Part shown: one piece after another, positions 16,496 to 25,854 of the stretch | How positions within the stretch are numbered: position 1 is the stretch's first letter | How the letters are laid out: each line of letters opens with the position of its first letter | NCBI GenBank assembly: GCA_966211675.1 | Contig: CBIHPK010000013.1 | Span: 1-64,000, forward strand | From: SCUS01 sp966211675 | GTDB lineage: Bacteria; Myxococcota_A; Polyangia; Polyangiales; Ga0077539 | Length of the DNA stretch: 64,000 nt | Direction of reading: 5' to 3' | Program-made: the position numbers and the translations under genes | The notes under the pieces: model-generated | Told to the model about the DNA's origin: nothing | The model's input: the letters and a program-made list of their open reading frames with translations, nothing else | Database searches by the model: none

Positions 16496-17515
16496 ATGCG
16501 GACCGAGGTCATCGCGGTCGACCCCCAGCGCCCTGATCCCGAGGCCATCGCCCGCGCCGCGGAGGTGCTGCGCGGGGGTGGGCTCGTGGCCTTCCCCACG
16601 GAGACGGTCTATGGCCTCGGCGCCCGGGCGGACTCGGACGAGGCCGTGCGCGCGGTCTTCGCCGCGAAGGGGAGGCCCTCCTTCAACCCCCTCATCGCCC
16701 ACGTCGCCACGCTCGACCAGGCCCGTCGGCTGACCGCCCCGTGGCCTCCGATCGCCGAGCTCCTCGCCGCTCGCTTCTGGCCCGGTCCCCTCTCGATGGT
16801 GCTCCCCCGCTCGGGCCATGGAGCGTGCGATTCGGTGACCGGCGGAGGCCCCACGGTCGCCGTGCGCCTCCCCTCGCACCCGGTCGCCCGGGCCCTGCTC
16901 TCCTCGGTGGATTTCGCCATCGCCGCGCCGAGCGCCAACCGCTACCAGCAGCTCTCGCCCACCACCGCGGCGCACGTCCTCAAGGGCCTCGACGGCCGCG
17001 TCGACCTGGTCCTCGACGGCGGCCCGACGCCCTACGGCATCGAGTCGACGGTGGTCGACCTCACGCACAGCCCGCCTCGCCTGCTGCGCCACGGGTCGCT
17101 CGCGCCGGACCTGCTGCGCATGGCGATCCCGGCCCTGGTGGTGCTCGATGCGCCCGCCGAGGAGACGGGCGAGGCGCTGCCTTCGCCGGGGATGGTGCGC
17201 CGGCACTACGCTCCGCGGGCGACGCTGCGGGCTGCGGCGGGAGAGGCGCTCGATGAGGCCGTCGCGACGGCGCTACGGGAGGGCGCGAGGCCCGTCGGGG
17301 TGGTGGCCCTGGAGGGGGCCCGGGTGACGCCCCGCGACGGCGTGGTGGCGCGCTCGCTGCCGAGCGACGCGGAGGCCTACGGGCGCTCGCTCTTCGCGGT
17401 GCTGCACGCGCTCGACGACCTCGGGTGCCAGCGCATCGTGGTGCAGGACGTCCCCTCGGACGACGCCTGGGCGGGGGTGCGAGACCGTCTGGGGCGAGCG
17501 TCCGAAGCGCCCTGA
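16496..17515 (+). CDS. sua5: Threonylcarbamoyl-AMP synthase (Sua5/YrdC)
   Basis: Residues 15-200 form a YrdC domain (GGLVAFPTETVYGLGARA, KGRPSFNPLIAHV, PSANRYQQLSPT, DGGPTPYGIESTVVD) and residues about 235-339 the Sua5 C-terminal domain after the typical GMVRRHYAP linker. The enzyme makes L-threonylcarbamoyladenylate from Thr, bicarbonate and ATP, the first step of t6A formation at position 37 of ANN-decoding tRNAs. The two-domain form is the longer Sua5 type. It is divergent from the glycosyltransferase gene with only 25 bp between the start codons, so the promoters must overlap. Confidence 0.95.
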   Translation: MRTEVIAVDPQRPDPEAIARAAEVLRGGGLVAFPTETVYGLGARADSDEAVRAVFAAKGRPSFNPLIAHVATLDQARRLTAPWPPIAELLAARFWPGPLSMVLPRSGHGACDSVTGGGPTVAVRLPSHPVARALLSSVDFAIAAPSANRYQQLSPTTAAHVLKGLDGRVDLVLDGGPTPYGIESTVVDLTHSPPRLLRHGSLAPDLLRMAIPALVVLDAPAEETGEALPSPGMVRRHYAPRATLRAAAGEALDEAVATALREGARPVGVVALEGARVTPRDGVVARSLPSDAEAYGRSLFAVLHALDDLGCQRIVVQDVPSDDAWAGVRDRLGRASEAP

Positions 17516-17534
17516 GATCTTCAATGGGCAGTGG

Positions 17535-17555
17535 GGGTGTCGTGACCAGACACCC
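17535..17555. terminator. Hairpin between convergent sua5 and folD
   Basis: GGGTGTC (17535-17541) pairs perfectly with GACACCC (17549-17555) around a 7-nt loop, in the 68-bp gap between the two convergent stops. There is no T-tract on either side, so it is a weak or factor-assisted bidirectional terminator at best. Confidence 0.4.
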
Positions 17556-17583
17556 GAGTGACCTCCGGGGCCGATGCCGCGGC

Positions 17584-18459
17584 TCAGATCGTGAGCTCGC
17601 CCTTGGGCAGACCGGCGCGTCTCCACGCGGCGCGCACGGTGTTCTCCAGCAGGCACGCGATGGTCATCGGACCCACGCCGCCCGGCACCGGGGTGATGGC
17701 CCCCGCGTGGCCGACCACGGCGTCATAGTCCACGTCGCCCACGAGCTTGCCCTCGGCGGTGCGGTTGATCCCTACGTCGATCACCACGGCGCCCGGCTTC
17801 ACCCACCCGGCGCCCACCATCTTCGCGCGGCCCACCGCGGCCACCAGCACGTCCGCGCTCGCGCAGAGCGCCGCGAGGTCGCGCGTCCTGGAGTGCGCCA
17901 CCACCACCGTCGCGCTCCGTCGCAGCAGCAGAGCGGCCATCGGCTTGCCCACGATGTTGCTCCGGCCGATGACCACCGCGCGCGCTCCCTCGAGCTTCAC
18001 GCCCGCTTCATCCAGCAGCCGCATGCAGCCCCACGGGGTGCACGGCACCAGGCCCTCTCGCCCCAGCCACAGGGCCCCGACGTTGCTCGGGTGGAAGCCG
18101 TCGACGTCCTTCTCGGGCAGCACGCGGTCGGTCACCGCCTGCTCGTCGAGGTGCTTCGGCAGCGGCAGCTGCACCAGCACGCCGTCTACCCCCTCGTCGA
18201 CCATCAGCCCGTCGAGCAGCGCCAGCAGCTCCGCCTGCGTCACGTCCGACGGCAGCCGGTGGATCGTGCTGCGCATCCCGGCCTCCTCGCAGGCCCGGCC
18301 CTTGTTGCGCACGTAGACCTGCGAGGCCGGGTCGTCCCCGACCAGCACCACGTCGAGGCCCGGTGGGCGACCCACCCTCGCCGCGAAGCCCGCCGCCGCC
18401 GCCGCCACCCGCACCCGCAGCGCCGCCGCCACGGACTTCCCATCGATCACATTGGCCAT
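17584..18459 (-). CDS. folD: Methylenetetrahydrofolate dehydrogenase/cyclohydrolase
   Basis: The 291-residue product has all FolD motifs: YVRNKGRACEEAGM with the catalytic Tyr/Lys (about residues 49-53), DGVLVQLPLPKHLDE, the PCTPWGCMRLL stretch and the NADP-site VVIGRSNIVGKPMA. It catalyses NADP-dependent oxidation of 5,10-methylene-THF and hydrolysis to 10-formyl-THF for purine and one-carbon metabolism. Full length and apparently intact. It stands alone, convergent with sua5 and divergent from the amidase gene. Confidence 0.96.
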   Translation of the reverse strand: MANVIDGKSVAAALRVRVAAAAAGFAARVGRPPGLDVVLVGDDPASQVYVRNKGRACEEAGMRSTIHRLPSDVTQAELLALLDGLMVDEGVDGVLVQLPLPKHLDEQAVTDRVLPEKDVDGFHPSNVGALWLGREGLVPCTPWGCMRLLDEAGVKLEGARAVVIGRSNIVGKPMAALLLRRSATVVVAHSRTRDLAALCASADVLVAAVGRAKMVGAGWVKPGAVVIDVGINRTAEGKLVGDVDYDAVVGHAGAITPVPGGVGPMTIACLLENTVRAAWRRAGLPKGELTI

Positions 18460-18541
18460 GATGGCCGGGGATCCTACGACCGATCAGGCTCCGGTCGGCA
18501 GCAGCGTGACAAGGGCATGCCGATTGCTGATCATCGGCGCC

Positions 18542-20500
18542 ATGCGCTCACGGTCCCGATTCGTCCTCGCCCTCGCCGCCGTCCTGTTGGGTAGCTGCGT
18601 CAATGGTCCGATCGACCCCGCGACCTTCGCGAGCGCGGTCACCCTCGACGACGCCATCACCCGCGCGTCGGTCGCGTACGAGGTCCCGCGCGACCTGCTG
18701 GCGGCGGTGGCGTGGTCGGAGACGCGCTTCGACAACCCGGTGGCGGCGGACGACCATGACCACGCGAGCGAGGCGCACGAGGCCCACGGCCAGCCGGAGC
18801 TAGGCCCGCTGCACCTCCGCGCCACCGGGACGCTCGACACCGTCGCCCGCGCCCGGGCGCTGCTCGGCGTCGGGGACGAGGCCCTGCGCAGCAACACGGG
18901 CCTCGGCGTGGCGGGCGCCGCGGCGGTGCTGGCGGAGCTCGGCGCGCAGACCGGCGCCGACCCGGACGACCTCGCCTCCTGGGCCGAGGCGGTGGCGCGC
19001 TACTCTGGATTGCGCGACCGGGTGATGCAGGTCTCCTACGCCTCGCAGATCTTCGCGACGCTGCGCGAGGGCGTCGCCGAGCGGTCGTTTACGGGAGAGC
19101 GTATTCGCCTCGCCGCGCACCCCTCCCTCGGGGCCGCCGAGGAGCGCCTCGGGGTCACGCAGGCGGTCTCCGCGAGCTCGGACTACGGCCCCGCGCACTG
19201 GGTCGCCGCGTCGTCGCGCAACTACACCAACGGGCGCAGCGGCGGGAGCATCCAGTACGTGGTGATCCACACGATGCAGGGCTCCTACGGCGGCTCGATC
19301 TCGTGGTTCCAGAACCCGTCGGCGGGGGCGACGGCGCACTACATGGTCCGCTCCTCGGACGGCGACATCACGCAGATGGTCGACGAGAGCGACACGGCCT
19401 GGCACGCCGGCAACTGGAACATCAACCAGCGCTCCATCGGCATCGAGCACGAGGGCTACGTGGCCGACCCGGGGCGCTGGTACACCGAGCGGATGTACGT
19501 CGCGAGCGCCCGGCTCGTGCGCACGCTCTGCGACCGCTATCACATCCCCATCGACCGGGCGCACATCATCGGCCACTACCAGGTTCCGACGAGCGGCAGC
19601 GGCGCGCCTTGCGGGACCGGCGCCACCAACTGCGGCGGAGCGGGCGGCCACACCGACCCCGGCAACGGCGGCACCGGCTGGAACTGGTCGCACTTCCTCG
19701 ACCTCGTCCGCGGCGGCACGACCCCGCCTCCGCCTCCGCCTCCCCCGGCGACGCCCGCCTACGCGGCCACCTTCGTGGGCGCGAGCTGCCCCACGGCGGC
19801 CACCTCGGGCGATCGCCCGGTCGCGTGGTTCGAGTTCCGCAACACGGGCACCGCGACCTGGGCCATCGGCACCACCCGCCTCGGCACCACCGGCCCTCGC
19901 GACCACAACGGCGTCTTCTTCGACATGGAGAACTGGGTCAACCGCAACCGCCCCTCCGGCGTCGACCACGCCACGGCGCCCGGCGCGGTGGGGCGATTCT
20001 CCTTCGTGCTGGGCATCCCGACGGTCACCACCGCCACCACCCTCACCGAGACCTACGGACCGGTGCAGGAGGGCGTCACCTGGTTCGGCGGCGAGACCTC
20101 CGCGCGCTGCTCCATCCGCGTGAGCCCGCGCGCCGCGCCCCCGCCTCCCCCGATGATGACCGACGCGGGCAGCCCCGCGCCCGTGGACGTTCCGCCGGTG
20201 ATGCCCGCCGACGCCGGGAGCACCGAGCCCGTCGACGCCGGCGAGCCCATCGACACCGGCAGCACCGAGCCCGACGCGGGCGAGTCCATCGACACCGGCA
20301 GCGCCGAGCCTGACGCGGGCGGAGAGCCGCCGACCAAGGGAGACGCCGGCCTCGTCGGCGACGAGGTCACCGAGGTGACGGGAGCGCTCGAAGGCGGCTG
20401 CAGCGCCTCGCCCTCCGGCGGCCCCGCGAGCGCCCGCGGCGCGCTCGGCCTCGCCGCGCTGGCCCTCGTCGTCGGCGTCCGCCGTCGCCGCCGCGTGTAG
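18542..20500 (+). CDS. N-acetylmuramoyl-L-alanine amidase with NBR1-like Ig domain and MYXO-CTERM tail
   Basis: The 652-residue protein starts with a lipoprotein-like signal (AVLLGSC, Cys near residue 19), then a helical region (30-190) with a lytic-transglycosylase-like LLAAVAWSETRF. The amidase_2 domain (about 235-400) shows the zinc ligands H243 (VVIHTM), H345 (IIGHYQ) and D372 (HTDPG). After a poly-Pro linker comes an Ig-like domain (about 405-515) of the NBR1-next-to-BRCA1 type (FRNTGTATW, VTWFGG), then Asp/Ala/Thr repeats and a C-terminal GGCSA, helix and RRRRR MYXO-CTERM. It should cleave the MurNAc-L-Ala bond at the cell surface. The same Ig domain recurs in the M15 peptidase at 25855-27258. 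In-frame ATGs upstream (18452) lack a signal peptide. Confidence 0.88.
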   Translation: MRSRSRFVLALAAVLLGSCVNGPIDPATFASAVTLDDAITRASVAYEVPRDLLAAVAWSETRFDNPVAADDHDHASEAHEAHGQPELGPLHLRATGTLDTVARARALLGVGDEALRSNTGLGVAGAAAVLAELGAQTGADPDDLASWAEAVARYSGLRDRVMQVSYASQIFATLREGVAERSFTGERIRLAAHPSLGAAEERLGVTQAVSASSDYGPAHWVAASSRNYTNGRSGGSIQYVVIHTMQGSYGGSISWFQNPSAGATAHYMVRSSDGDITQMVDESDTAWHAGNWNINQRSIGIEHEGYVADPGRWYTERMYVASARLVRTLCDRYHIPIDRAHIIGHYQVPTSGSGAPCGTGATNCGGAGGHTDPGNGGTGWNWSHFLDLVRGGTTPPPPPPPPATPAYAATFVGASCPTAATSGDRPVAWFEFRNTGTATWAIGTTRLGTTGPRDHNGVFFDMENWVNRNRPSGVDHATAPGAVGRFSFVLGIPTVTTATTLTETYGPVQEGVTWFGGETSARCSIRVSPRAAPPPPPMMTDAGSPAPVDVPPVMPADAGSTEPVDAGEPIDTGSTEPDAGESIDTGSAEPDAGGEPPTKGDAGLVGDEVTEVTGALEGGCSASPSGGPASARGALGLAALALVVGVRRRRRV

Positions 20501-20576
20501 TTCACCCCTCGAACCATCTCCCTCCCTCGCGGCCATCGCTGGCGCCCCTCAGGCGTCGACCATAAGGTTCACTCCC

Positions 20577-21287
20577 ATGAAGAACCTCAAGGTCGATGTC
20601 TGGTCCGACATCGCGTGCCCCTGGTGCTACGTCGGCAAGCGTCGGCTCGAAGCCGCCCTCCGGGAGTTTCCCCACCGCGACGCGGTGACCATCACCTGGC
20701 ACTCCTTCGAGCTCGATCCGTCGGCGCCCGCGGTGCAGCCCGAGGGCACCAGCTACGCCGAGCGGCTCGCGAAGAAGTACGGCCGCTCCGTCGCCCACGC
20801 CCAGGGGATGATCGACAACATGACGAAGGTGGCCGCCGCCGACGGCCTCGACATGCGCTTCGACAAGGCCCGCGCGGGCAACACCTTCGACGCGCACCGG
20901 CTGCTCCACCTCGCCGCCGAGACGGGCGCTCAGGGCGCCATGAAGGAGCGGCTGTTCCGCGCCTACATGACCGAGGGCGAGGCCATCGGCGACCGCGCGG
21001 TGCTCGCCCGGCTCGCGGCGGAGGTCGGGCTCGACGAGGCCGCGGTGCGGGCAATGCTGGAGAGCGACCGCTTCGCCGCGGAGGTGCGCGCCGACGAGCG
21101 CAACGCGCGGGACATCGGCATCACGGGTGTGCCCTTCTTCGCCGTGGCCGAGCGCTACGGAGTGTCCGGGGCGCAGCCCCCGGCGGTGCTGCTGGAGGTG
21201 CTGGAGAAGGCCTGGAGCGAGCTGCCCGATGGCCCCGAGGTGGTGGCCCCGGAGGGCGCCGTCTGCGGCCCCGACGGCTGCGCCTGA
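20577..21287 (+). CDS. DsbA-family thioredoxin-like oxidoreductase (FrnE type)
   Basis: The 236-residue cytoplasmic protein has the DsbA/FrnE signature: VWSDIACPWCYVG with the active C-P-W-C (C14-C17), an inserted helical domain (about 60-160) and the cis-Pro segment GITGVPFFAV (about 181-190). The family includes 2-hydroxychromene-2-carboxylate isomerase and polyketide-associated FrnE disulfide isomerases. A C-terminal CGPDGC pair may form a second redox site. No signal peptide. Its stop is one base from that of the convergent regulator gene. Confidence 0.85.
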   Translation: MKNLKVDVWSDIACPWCYVGKRRLEAALREFPHRDAVTITWHSFELDPSAPAVQPEGTSYAERLAKKYGRSVAHAQGMIDNMTKVAAADGLDMRFDKARAGNTFDAHRLLHLAAETGAQGAMKERLFRAYMTEGEAIGDRAVLARLAAEVGLDEAAVRAMLESDRFAAEVRADERNARDIGITGVPFFAVAERYGVSGAQPPAVLLEVLEKAWSELPDGPEVVAPEGAVCGPDGCA

Positions 21288-21288
21288 G

Positions 21289-22752
21289 TCAGCCGTTGCG
21301 GCCGCGGGCCGAGGTGTAGATCGTCGGGCCGCGCACGTTCTCGTCGATGCTCAGCGGGTGGCGCACCGAGGGGTGAGCCCGCTGGGCGCAGTTGTTCCGC
21401 TCGCAACTACGGCACGTCACGCCGACCTCGATGGGGATGCGGTCGTTGCTCAGGTCGACGCCGTCGGCGTAGACGAGCTCGCTCGCGTGCTCGACCCGGC
21501 ACCCGAGGCCGATGGCCTGCAGCGGGTGCTGGTGCAGGTAGCCGGTGGCGTCCTTCTGCACCGTGCGAGCGAGGCAGAAGTACTTCTGCCCGTCGGGCAT
21601 CACCGACACCTGGATGCGGATCATCCCAGGGGTGTTGAAGGCGATGAAGACGTTCCACTTGGGGCAGGCGCCGGAGAAGCGGGCGAAGCCGATGCCCGAG
21701 GCCGAGAAGCGCTTGGAGATGTTCCCCGCCACGTCGATGCGGATCATGTGGAACGGCACCCCCTCGGCCCCCTGCCGTCGCAGCGTCGTCACCCGGTGGC
21801 AGGCCTGCTCGAAGCCCACCCGGAAGCGTCGGCTCAGCACGTCCAGGTCATAGCGCTCGTCCTTCGCCGCGCGCAGGAAGCCCGTGTACGGCATGAGCAC
21901 CGCCGAGGCCACGTAGTTGGCCAGGGCGACGCGCCCCAGCGCCCGCGACTCGGGCGAGGTGAGCAGCGGGTCCTCGCAGATCCGGTCGAGCTCCGAGCGC
22001 GCCTCGAGCAGCCCGATCTGGTGCGCCAGCTGGAACGAGCGGCTGCGCGTGGGCAGCAGCTCCGAGAGGTAGAGCCGGCGCATCGCCGGGTCGTAGCGAC
22101 GGAGCGTGCCCCGCTCGTCCACCGAGCGCACCACCGTCACCTCGATGCCGTGCGTGCGCTGGAGCCACTGGGCCAGACCGCGGAACATGTCGTCCGTCTC
22201 CAGCCGCGCCTCGCGCACCAGCCGCTCGGCCTGCGCCTCCAGGTCGGGGAAGTGGTTCATCCTCGCCTGGATGAGGTCGTTGACCTCCTCGGTGGGCGCT
22301 CGCGACAGGCTGATGGCCCCGGCCTCGTCGTCGTGCATCCTCGCCGCGAGCGTGTCCGTCGACTCCCTCGCGCTCTTGTACGCGCGGTAGAGCGACAGCA
22401 CCGCCTGCGCCGCGTTGGGCGCCGCGGCCACCAGCTCGCGCACGTCCGCGTTGGTGAGCCCGCTGGGCTCGAAGAGCGGGTCGCCGAACACCTCTCGCAG
22501 CGCCTGCTCGGCGCGCGTGTCGACGTCCGACGAGAAGGCCCCGAGGTCGACCCCGAGCTCGCTCGCCACCCGAAGCAGCAGCATCGCCGGCAGCGGCCGC
22601 TTGTTGGCCTCGATGAGGTTCAGGTAGCTCCCGGAGATGCCCAGCTTCTCCGCGAGCTGCGCCTGGGACATCCCGCGCTGCCGACGCAGCGCCCGGACCT
22701 TCTCCCCGAGCCGCGCCAGGTCGCCCTGCTTGATCGTCTTCCGCTCTGTCAT
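21289..22752 (-). CDS. XRE-family regulator of the RamB/ScfR type
   Basis: The 487-residue protein has an N-terminal HTH (VRALRRQRGMSQAQLAEKLG, about residues 19-38), a central IrrE/ImmA-like domain in which the zinc-peptidase HExxH is degenerate (SFQLAHQIG), and the C-terminal short-chain-fatty-acyl regulator domain with a Cys cluster (VTCRSCERNNCAQ, about 447-460). RamB of Corynebacterium and related PrpR proteins sense acyl-CoA status and control glyoxylate-shunt or methylcitrate genes. The gene is divergent from aceB and aceA across 118 bp of repeat-rich DNA, which supports regulation of those genes and of itself. Activator or repressor role is not known. Confidence 0.88.
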   Translation of the reverse strand: MTERKTIKQGDLARLGEKVRALRRQRGMSQAQLAEKLGISGSYLNLIEANKRPLPAMLLLRVASELGVDLGAFSSDVDTRAEQALREVFGDPLFEPSGLTNADVRELVAAAPNAAQAVLSLYRAYKSARESTDTLAARMHDDEAGAISLSRAPTEEVNDLIQARMNHFPDLEAQAERLVREARLETDDMFRGLAQWLQRTHGIEVTVVRSVDERGTLRRYDPAMRRLYLSELLPTRSRSFQLAHQIGLLEARSELDRICEDPLLTSPESRALGRVALANYVASAVLMPYTGFLRAAKDERYDLDVLSRRFRVGFEQACHRVTTLRRQGAEGVPFHMIRIDVAGNISKRFSASGIGFARFSGACPKWNVFIAFNTPGMIRIQVSVMPDGQKYFCLARTVQKDATGYLHQHPLQAIGLGCRVEHASELVYADGVDLSNDRIPIEVGVTCRSCERNNCAQRAHPSVRHPLSIDENVRGPTIYTSARGRNG

Positions 22753-22781
22753 GGTCTGGTCAGCTCTTTACCAGTCAACTC

Positions 22782-22855
22782 TTGTCATTGACAAACATTG
22801 ACACCCGAAACCACCTATTTTCCTCGGCTCGCTTGTCGTTGTTGACCGATTGACT
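22782..22855. promoter_or_regulatory. Repeated TTGAC motifs between the RamB-like gene and aceB
   Basis: A perfect dyad TTGTCA-T-TGACAA lies at 22782-22794. ATTGACA occurs at 22787-22793 and 22797-22803, exactly 10 bp apart, and GTTGACC (22841-22847) with ATTGACT (22849-22855) lies just before the aceB start. This stretch is AT-richer than its surroundings. The sites probably bind the RamB-like regulator; some may also act as -35 elements. Confidence 0.5.
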
Positions 22856-22870
22856 AACATTGCCGACGCC

Positions 22871-24457
22871 ATGACGACCTCTGGGTTGACGATCAAGGGA
22901 GCGATGGAACCGGGCTTCGACACCGTGCTGACGCCTTCGGCGCTGGCCTTCGTCGAGACGCTGGTGCGGACCTTCACCGGGCGCGTGGACGAGCTCCTCG
23001 CGGCGCGCCGCGCCCGGGCCAAGGGCTTCGAGACGCCGGACGGGTGGGACTTCCTCCCGGAGACGGCCTCGGTGCGGGCGGGCGACTGGAAGGTCGCTCC
23101 CCTCCCGGCGGACCTGCTCGACCGGAGGGTGGAGATCACCGGCCCGGTGGAGCGGAAGATGATCATCAACGCCCTGAATTCCGGGGCGAACGTGTTCATG
23201 GCGGACTTCGAGGACGCCAACTCCCCCACCTGGTCGAACCAGGTCACCGGGCAGATCAACCTGATGGACGCCGTGCGTCGGCGCATCGAGTTCACCGACC
23301 CGAAGAGCGGCAAGCAGTACCGGCTCAACGCCAACCCCGCGGTGCTCTTCGTGCGCCCGCGCGGCTGGCACCTGCGGGAGCGGCACGTGGACGTCGACGG
23401 GCGAGACATCCCCGGCGGGCTCTTCGACTTCGGGCTCTTCTTCTTCCACAACGCGAAGGAGCAGCTGGCCCGAGGCACGGGTCCCTACTTCTATCTCCCG
23501 AAGATGGAGCACCACCTGGAGGCCCGCCTCTGGAACGACGTGTTCCTCTTCGCCCAGGAGGCGCTCGGGGTGCCGCGAGGGTCGATCAAGGCCACGGTGC
23601 TCATCGAGACCCTGCCCGCGGCCTTCCAGATGGACGAGATCCTGTACGAGCTGCGCGAGCACTCGGCGGGGCTCAACTGCGGCCGCTGGGACTACATCTT
23701 CTCGTTCATCAAGAAGCGCGCGGCGGACCCGACCTCGCTGCTCCCGGACCGCGGTCAGGTCACGATGGACAAGGCCTTCCTCAAGGCCTACGCGCAGCTG
23801 CTCATCCGCACCTGCCACCGCCGCGGGGTGCACGCGATGGGCGGCATGGCCGCGCAGATCCCCATCAAGGACGACCCCGCGGCCAACGAGGCCGCCCTCG
23901 CCCGCGTGCGCGCCGACAAGCTGCGCGAGGTGAGCGACGGCCACGACGGCACCTGGGTGGCGCACCCGGGCCTCGTGCCGGTGGCGAGGGAGATCTTCGA
24001 CGCCCACATGCCCACGCCCAACCAGATCAGCCGGCTTCGCGAGGACGTGAACGTCACCCGCGCCGACCTGCTGGTGCCGCACACCGGGACGCGCACCGAG
24101 GCCGGGCTCCGGCACAACGTGCGGGTGGGCATCCAGTACATCGAGGCGTGGCTGCGCGGTAACGGCTGCGTGCCGCTCTACAACCTGATGGAGGACGCCG
24201 CGACGGCGGAGATCGCCCGCGCCCAGGTGTGGCAGTGGGTTCGCTACGGCGTCGCGCTGGAGGACGGCTCGGTGGTGACCGCCGCGCGCCTGCGCTCCGT
24301 CATCGACGAGGAGATGGCGCGCATCGGGGCGGAGCAGGGCGCGGCGCGCATGGAGCGCGGCCGCTTCGCCGACGCCCGGAGGCTCTTCGAGGAGCTGTCG
24401 ACGGCGCCGACCTTCGAGGAGTTCCTCACGCTGCCCGCGTACCAGATGCTCGGCTGA
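22871..24457 (+). CDS. aceB: Malate synthase A
   Basis: The 528-residue protein matches malate synthase A along its length: NSGANVFMADFEDANSPTW (about 103-121), the signature PYFYLPKMEHHLEARLWND (about 208-226), KATVLIETLPAAFQMDEILYE and GIQYIEAWLRGNGCVPLYN near the C-terminus with the catalytic Asp in NLMEDAATAE. It condenses glyoxylate and acetyl-CoA to malate. I take the ATG at 22871; a TTG at 22850 is in frame but falls inside the operator-like repeats. It is followed after 56 bp by aceA, so the glyoxylate shunt is one operon. Confidence 0.96.
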   Translation: MTTSGLTIKGAMEPGFDTVLTPSALAFVETLVRTFTGRVDELLAARRARAKGFETPDGWDFLPETASVRAGDWKVAPLPADLLDRRVEITGPVERKMIINALNSGANVFMADFEDANSPTWSNQVTGQINLMDAVRRRIEFTDPKSGKQYRLNANPAVLFVRPRGWHLRERHVDVDGRDIPGGLFDFGLFFFHNAKEQLARGTGPYFYLPKMEHHLEARLWNDVFLFAQEALGVPRGSIKATVLIETLPAAFQMDEILYELREHSAGLNCGRWDYIFSFIKKRAADPTSLLPDRGQVTMDKAFLKAYAQLLIRTCHRRGVHAMGGMAAQIPIKDDPAANEAALARVRADKLREVSDGHDGTWVAHPGLVPVAREIFDAHMPTPNQISRLREDVNVTRADLLVPHTGTRTEAGLRHNVRVGIQYIEAWLRGNGCVPLYNLMEDAATAEIARAQVWQWVRYGVALEDGSVVTAARLRSVIDEEMARIGAEQGAARMERGRFADARRLFEELSTAPTFEEFLTLPAYQMLG

Positions 24458-24513
24458 TTCTCAGCCTTCAACCCACAACGAATACCCACTTCAACCAGGA
24501 AGAGACCACCGCG

Positions 24514-25794
24514 ATGAGCAACGACCAGTTCAGCCCCACCGAGTACGTCAGCAACGCCGCCGCCGGGCGCTTCGACGGCATCACCCGCTCGTACAGTGTC
24601 GCGGACGTGCAGAAGCTCCGCGGCAGCCTTCGCATCGAGCACACGCTGGCGCAGCGCGGCTCGCGCAAGCTCTGGCAGATGCTGAAGACCGAGCCCTTCA
24701 TCAACGCGCTCGGCGCGCTCACGGGCAACCAGGGCGTGCAGCAGGTGCGCGCGGGCCTCAAGGCCATCTACCTCTCCGGCTGGCAGGTCGCGGCGGACGC
24801 CAACACCTCCGGGCACATGTACCCCGACCAGTCGCTCTACCCCGTGGACAGCGTCCCGGCGGTGGTGAAGCGTATCAACCAGGCGCTGCAGCGCGCCGAC
24901 CAGATCGAGCACTCCGAGGGGCGGCACGAGCGCGACTGGTTCGCGCCCATCATGGCCGACGCGGAGGCCGGCTTCGGCGGACCGCTCAACTCCTATGAGC
25001 TGATGCGCGCGATGATCGAGGCGGGCGCCTCGGGCGTCCACTTCGAGGACCAGCTCGCCTCGGAGAAGAAGTGCGGCCACATGGGCGGCAAGGTGCTGGT
25101 GCCGACGGCGCAGTTCCTCCGGTCGCTCACCGCGGCGCGCCTCGCGGCGGACGTGATGGACGTCCCCACGGTGCTCGTCGCCCGCACCGACGCCGACAGC
25201 GCCAAGCTGCTGCTCTCCGACGTCGACGAGCGCGACCACGCGTTCATCGACAAGGCGAAGGGGCGCACCGCCGAGGGCTTCTATCACCTCAAGGGCGGCG
25301 TCGAGTGCGCCATCGCCCGCGCCCTCTCCTACGCCCCGGTGGCCGACCTGCTCTGGTGCGAGACCAGCACCCCCGACCTCGCCCAGGCGAAGCAGTTCGC
25401 CGAAGGGGTGCAGAAGCAGTTCCCGGGCAAGATGCTCGCGTACAACTGCTCGCCCAGCTTCAACTGGAAGAAGAACCTCGACGACGCGACCATCGCCAAG
25501 TTCCAGCGCGAGCTCGGGGCGATGGGGTACAAGTTCCAGTTCGTCACGCTGGCGGGCTTCCACACGCTCAACCACTCGATGTACTCGCTCGCCAACGACT
25601 ACCGCGAGCGCGGCATGGCGGCGTACTCGAAGTTCCAGCAGGCGGAGTTCGACGACGAGAAGATCGGCTACACCGCCACGCGCCACCAGCGCGAGGTGGG
25701 CACCGGCTACTTCGACGAGGTCGCCCAGGTGATCTCCGGCGGCAAGGCCAGCACCCTCGCGCTGCACGGCTCCACCGAAGAGGCGCAGTTCTGA
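24514..25794 (+). CDS. aceA: Isocitrate lyase
   Basis: The 426-residue product has the isocitrate lyase active-site motif KKCGHMGGKVL (about residues 190-200), the substrate-binding YNCSPSFNW and TLAGFHTLN, and GWQVAADAN near the N-terminus. It splits isocitrate to glyoxylate and succinate. The start at 24514 has AGGAAGAG 9 nt upstream. With malate synthase upstream it completes the glyoxylate bypass, allowing growth on acetate and fatty acids, as suits a bacterium that consumes lipids or peptides. Confidence 0.97.
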   Translation: MSNDQFSPTEYVSNAAAGRFDGITRSYSVADVQKLRGSLRIEHTLAQRGSRKLWQMLKTEPFINALGALTGNQGVQQVRAGLKAIYLSGWQVAADANTSGHMYPDQSLYPVDSVPAVVKRINQALQRADQIEHSEGRHERDWFAPIMADAEAGFGGPLNSYELMRAMIEAGASGVHFEDQLASEKKCGHMGGKVLVPTAQFLRSLTAARLAADVMDVPTVLVARTDADSAKLLLSDVDERDHAFIDKAKGRTAEGFYHLKGGVECAIARALSYAPVADLLWCETSTPDLAQAKQFAEGVQKQFPGKMLAYNCSPSFNWKKNLDDATIAKFQRELGAMGYKFQFVTLAGFHTLNHSMYSLANDYRERGMAAYSKFQQAEFDDEKIGYTATRHQREVGTGYFDEVAQVISGGKASTLALHGSTEEAQF

Positions 25795-25854
25795 TCCTCG
25801 CCCCGGCGCCGCTTCCCACCTGAGGCCCACCTCGGGCATCCTCCCGGCGCTCCC

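Noticed and set aside
22850..22870. TTG start extending malate synthase by seven codons
   Set aside because: It falls inside the operator-like repeats; the ATG at 22871 fits the family N-terminus.
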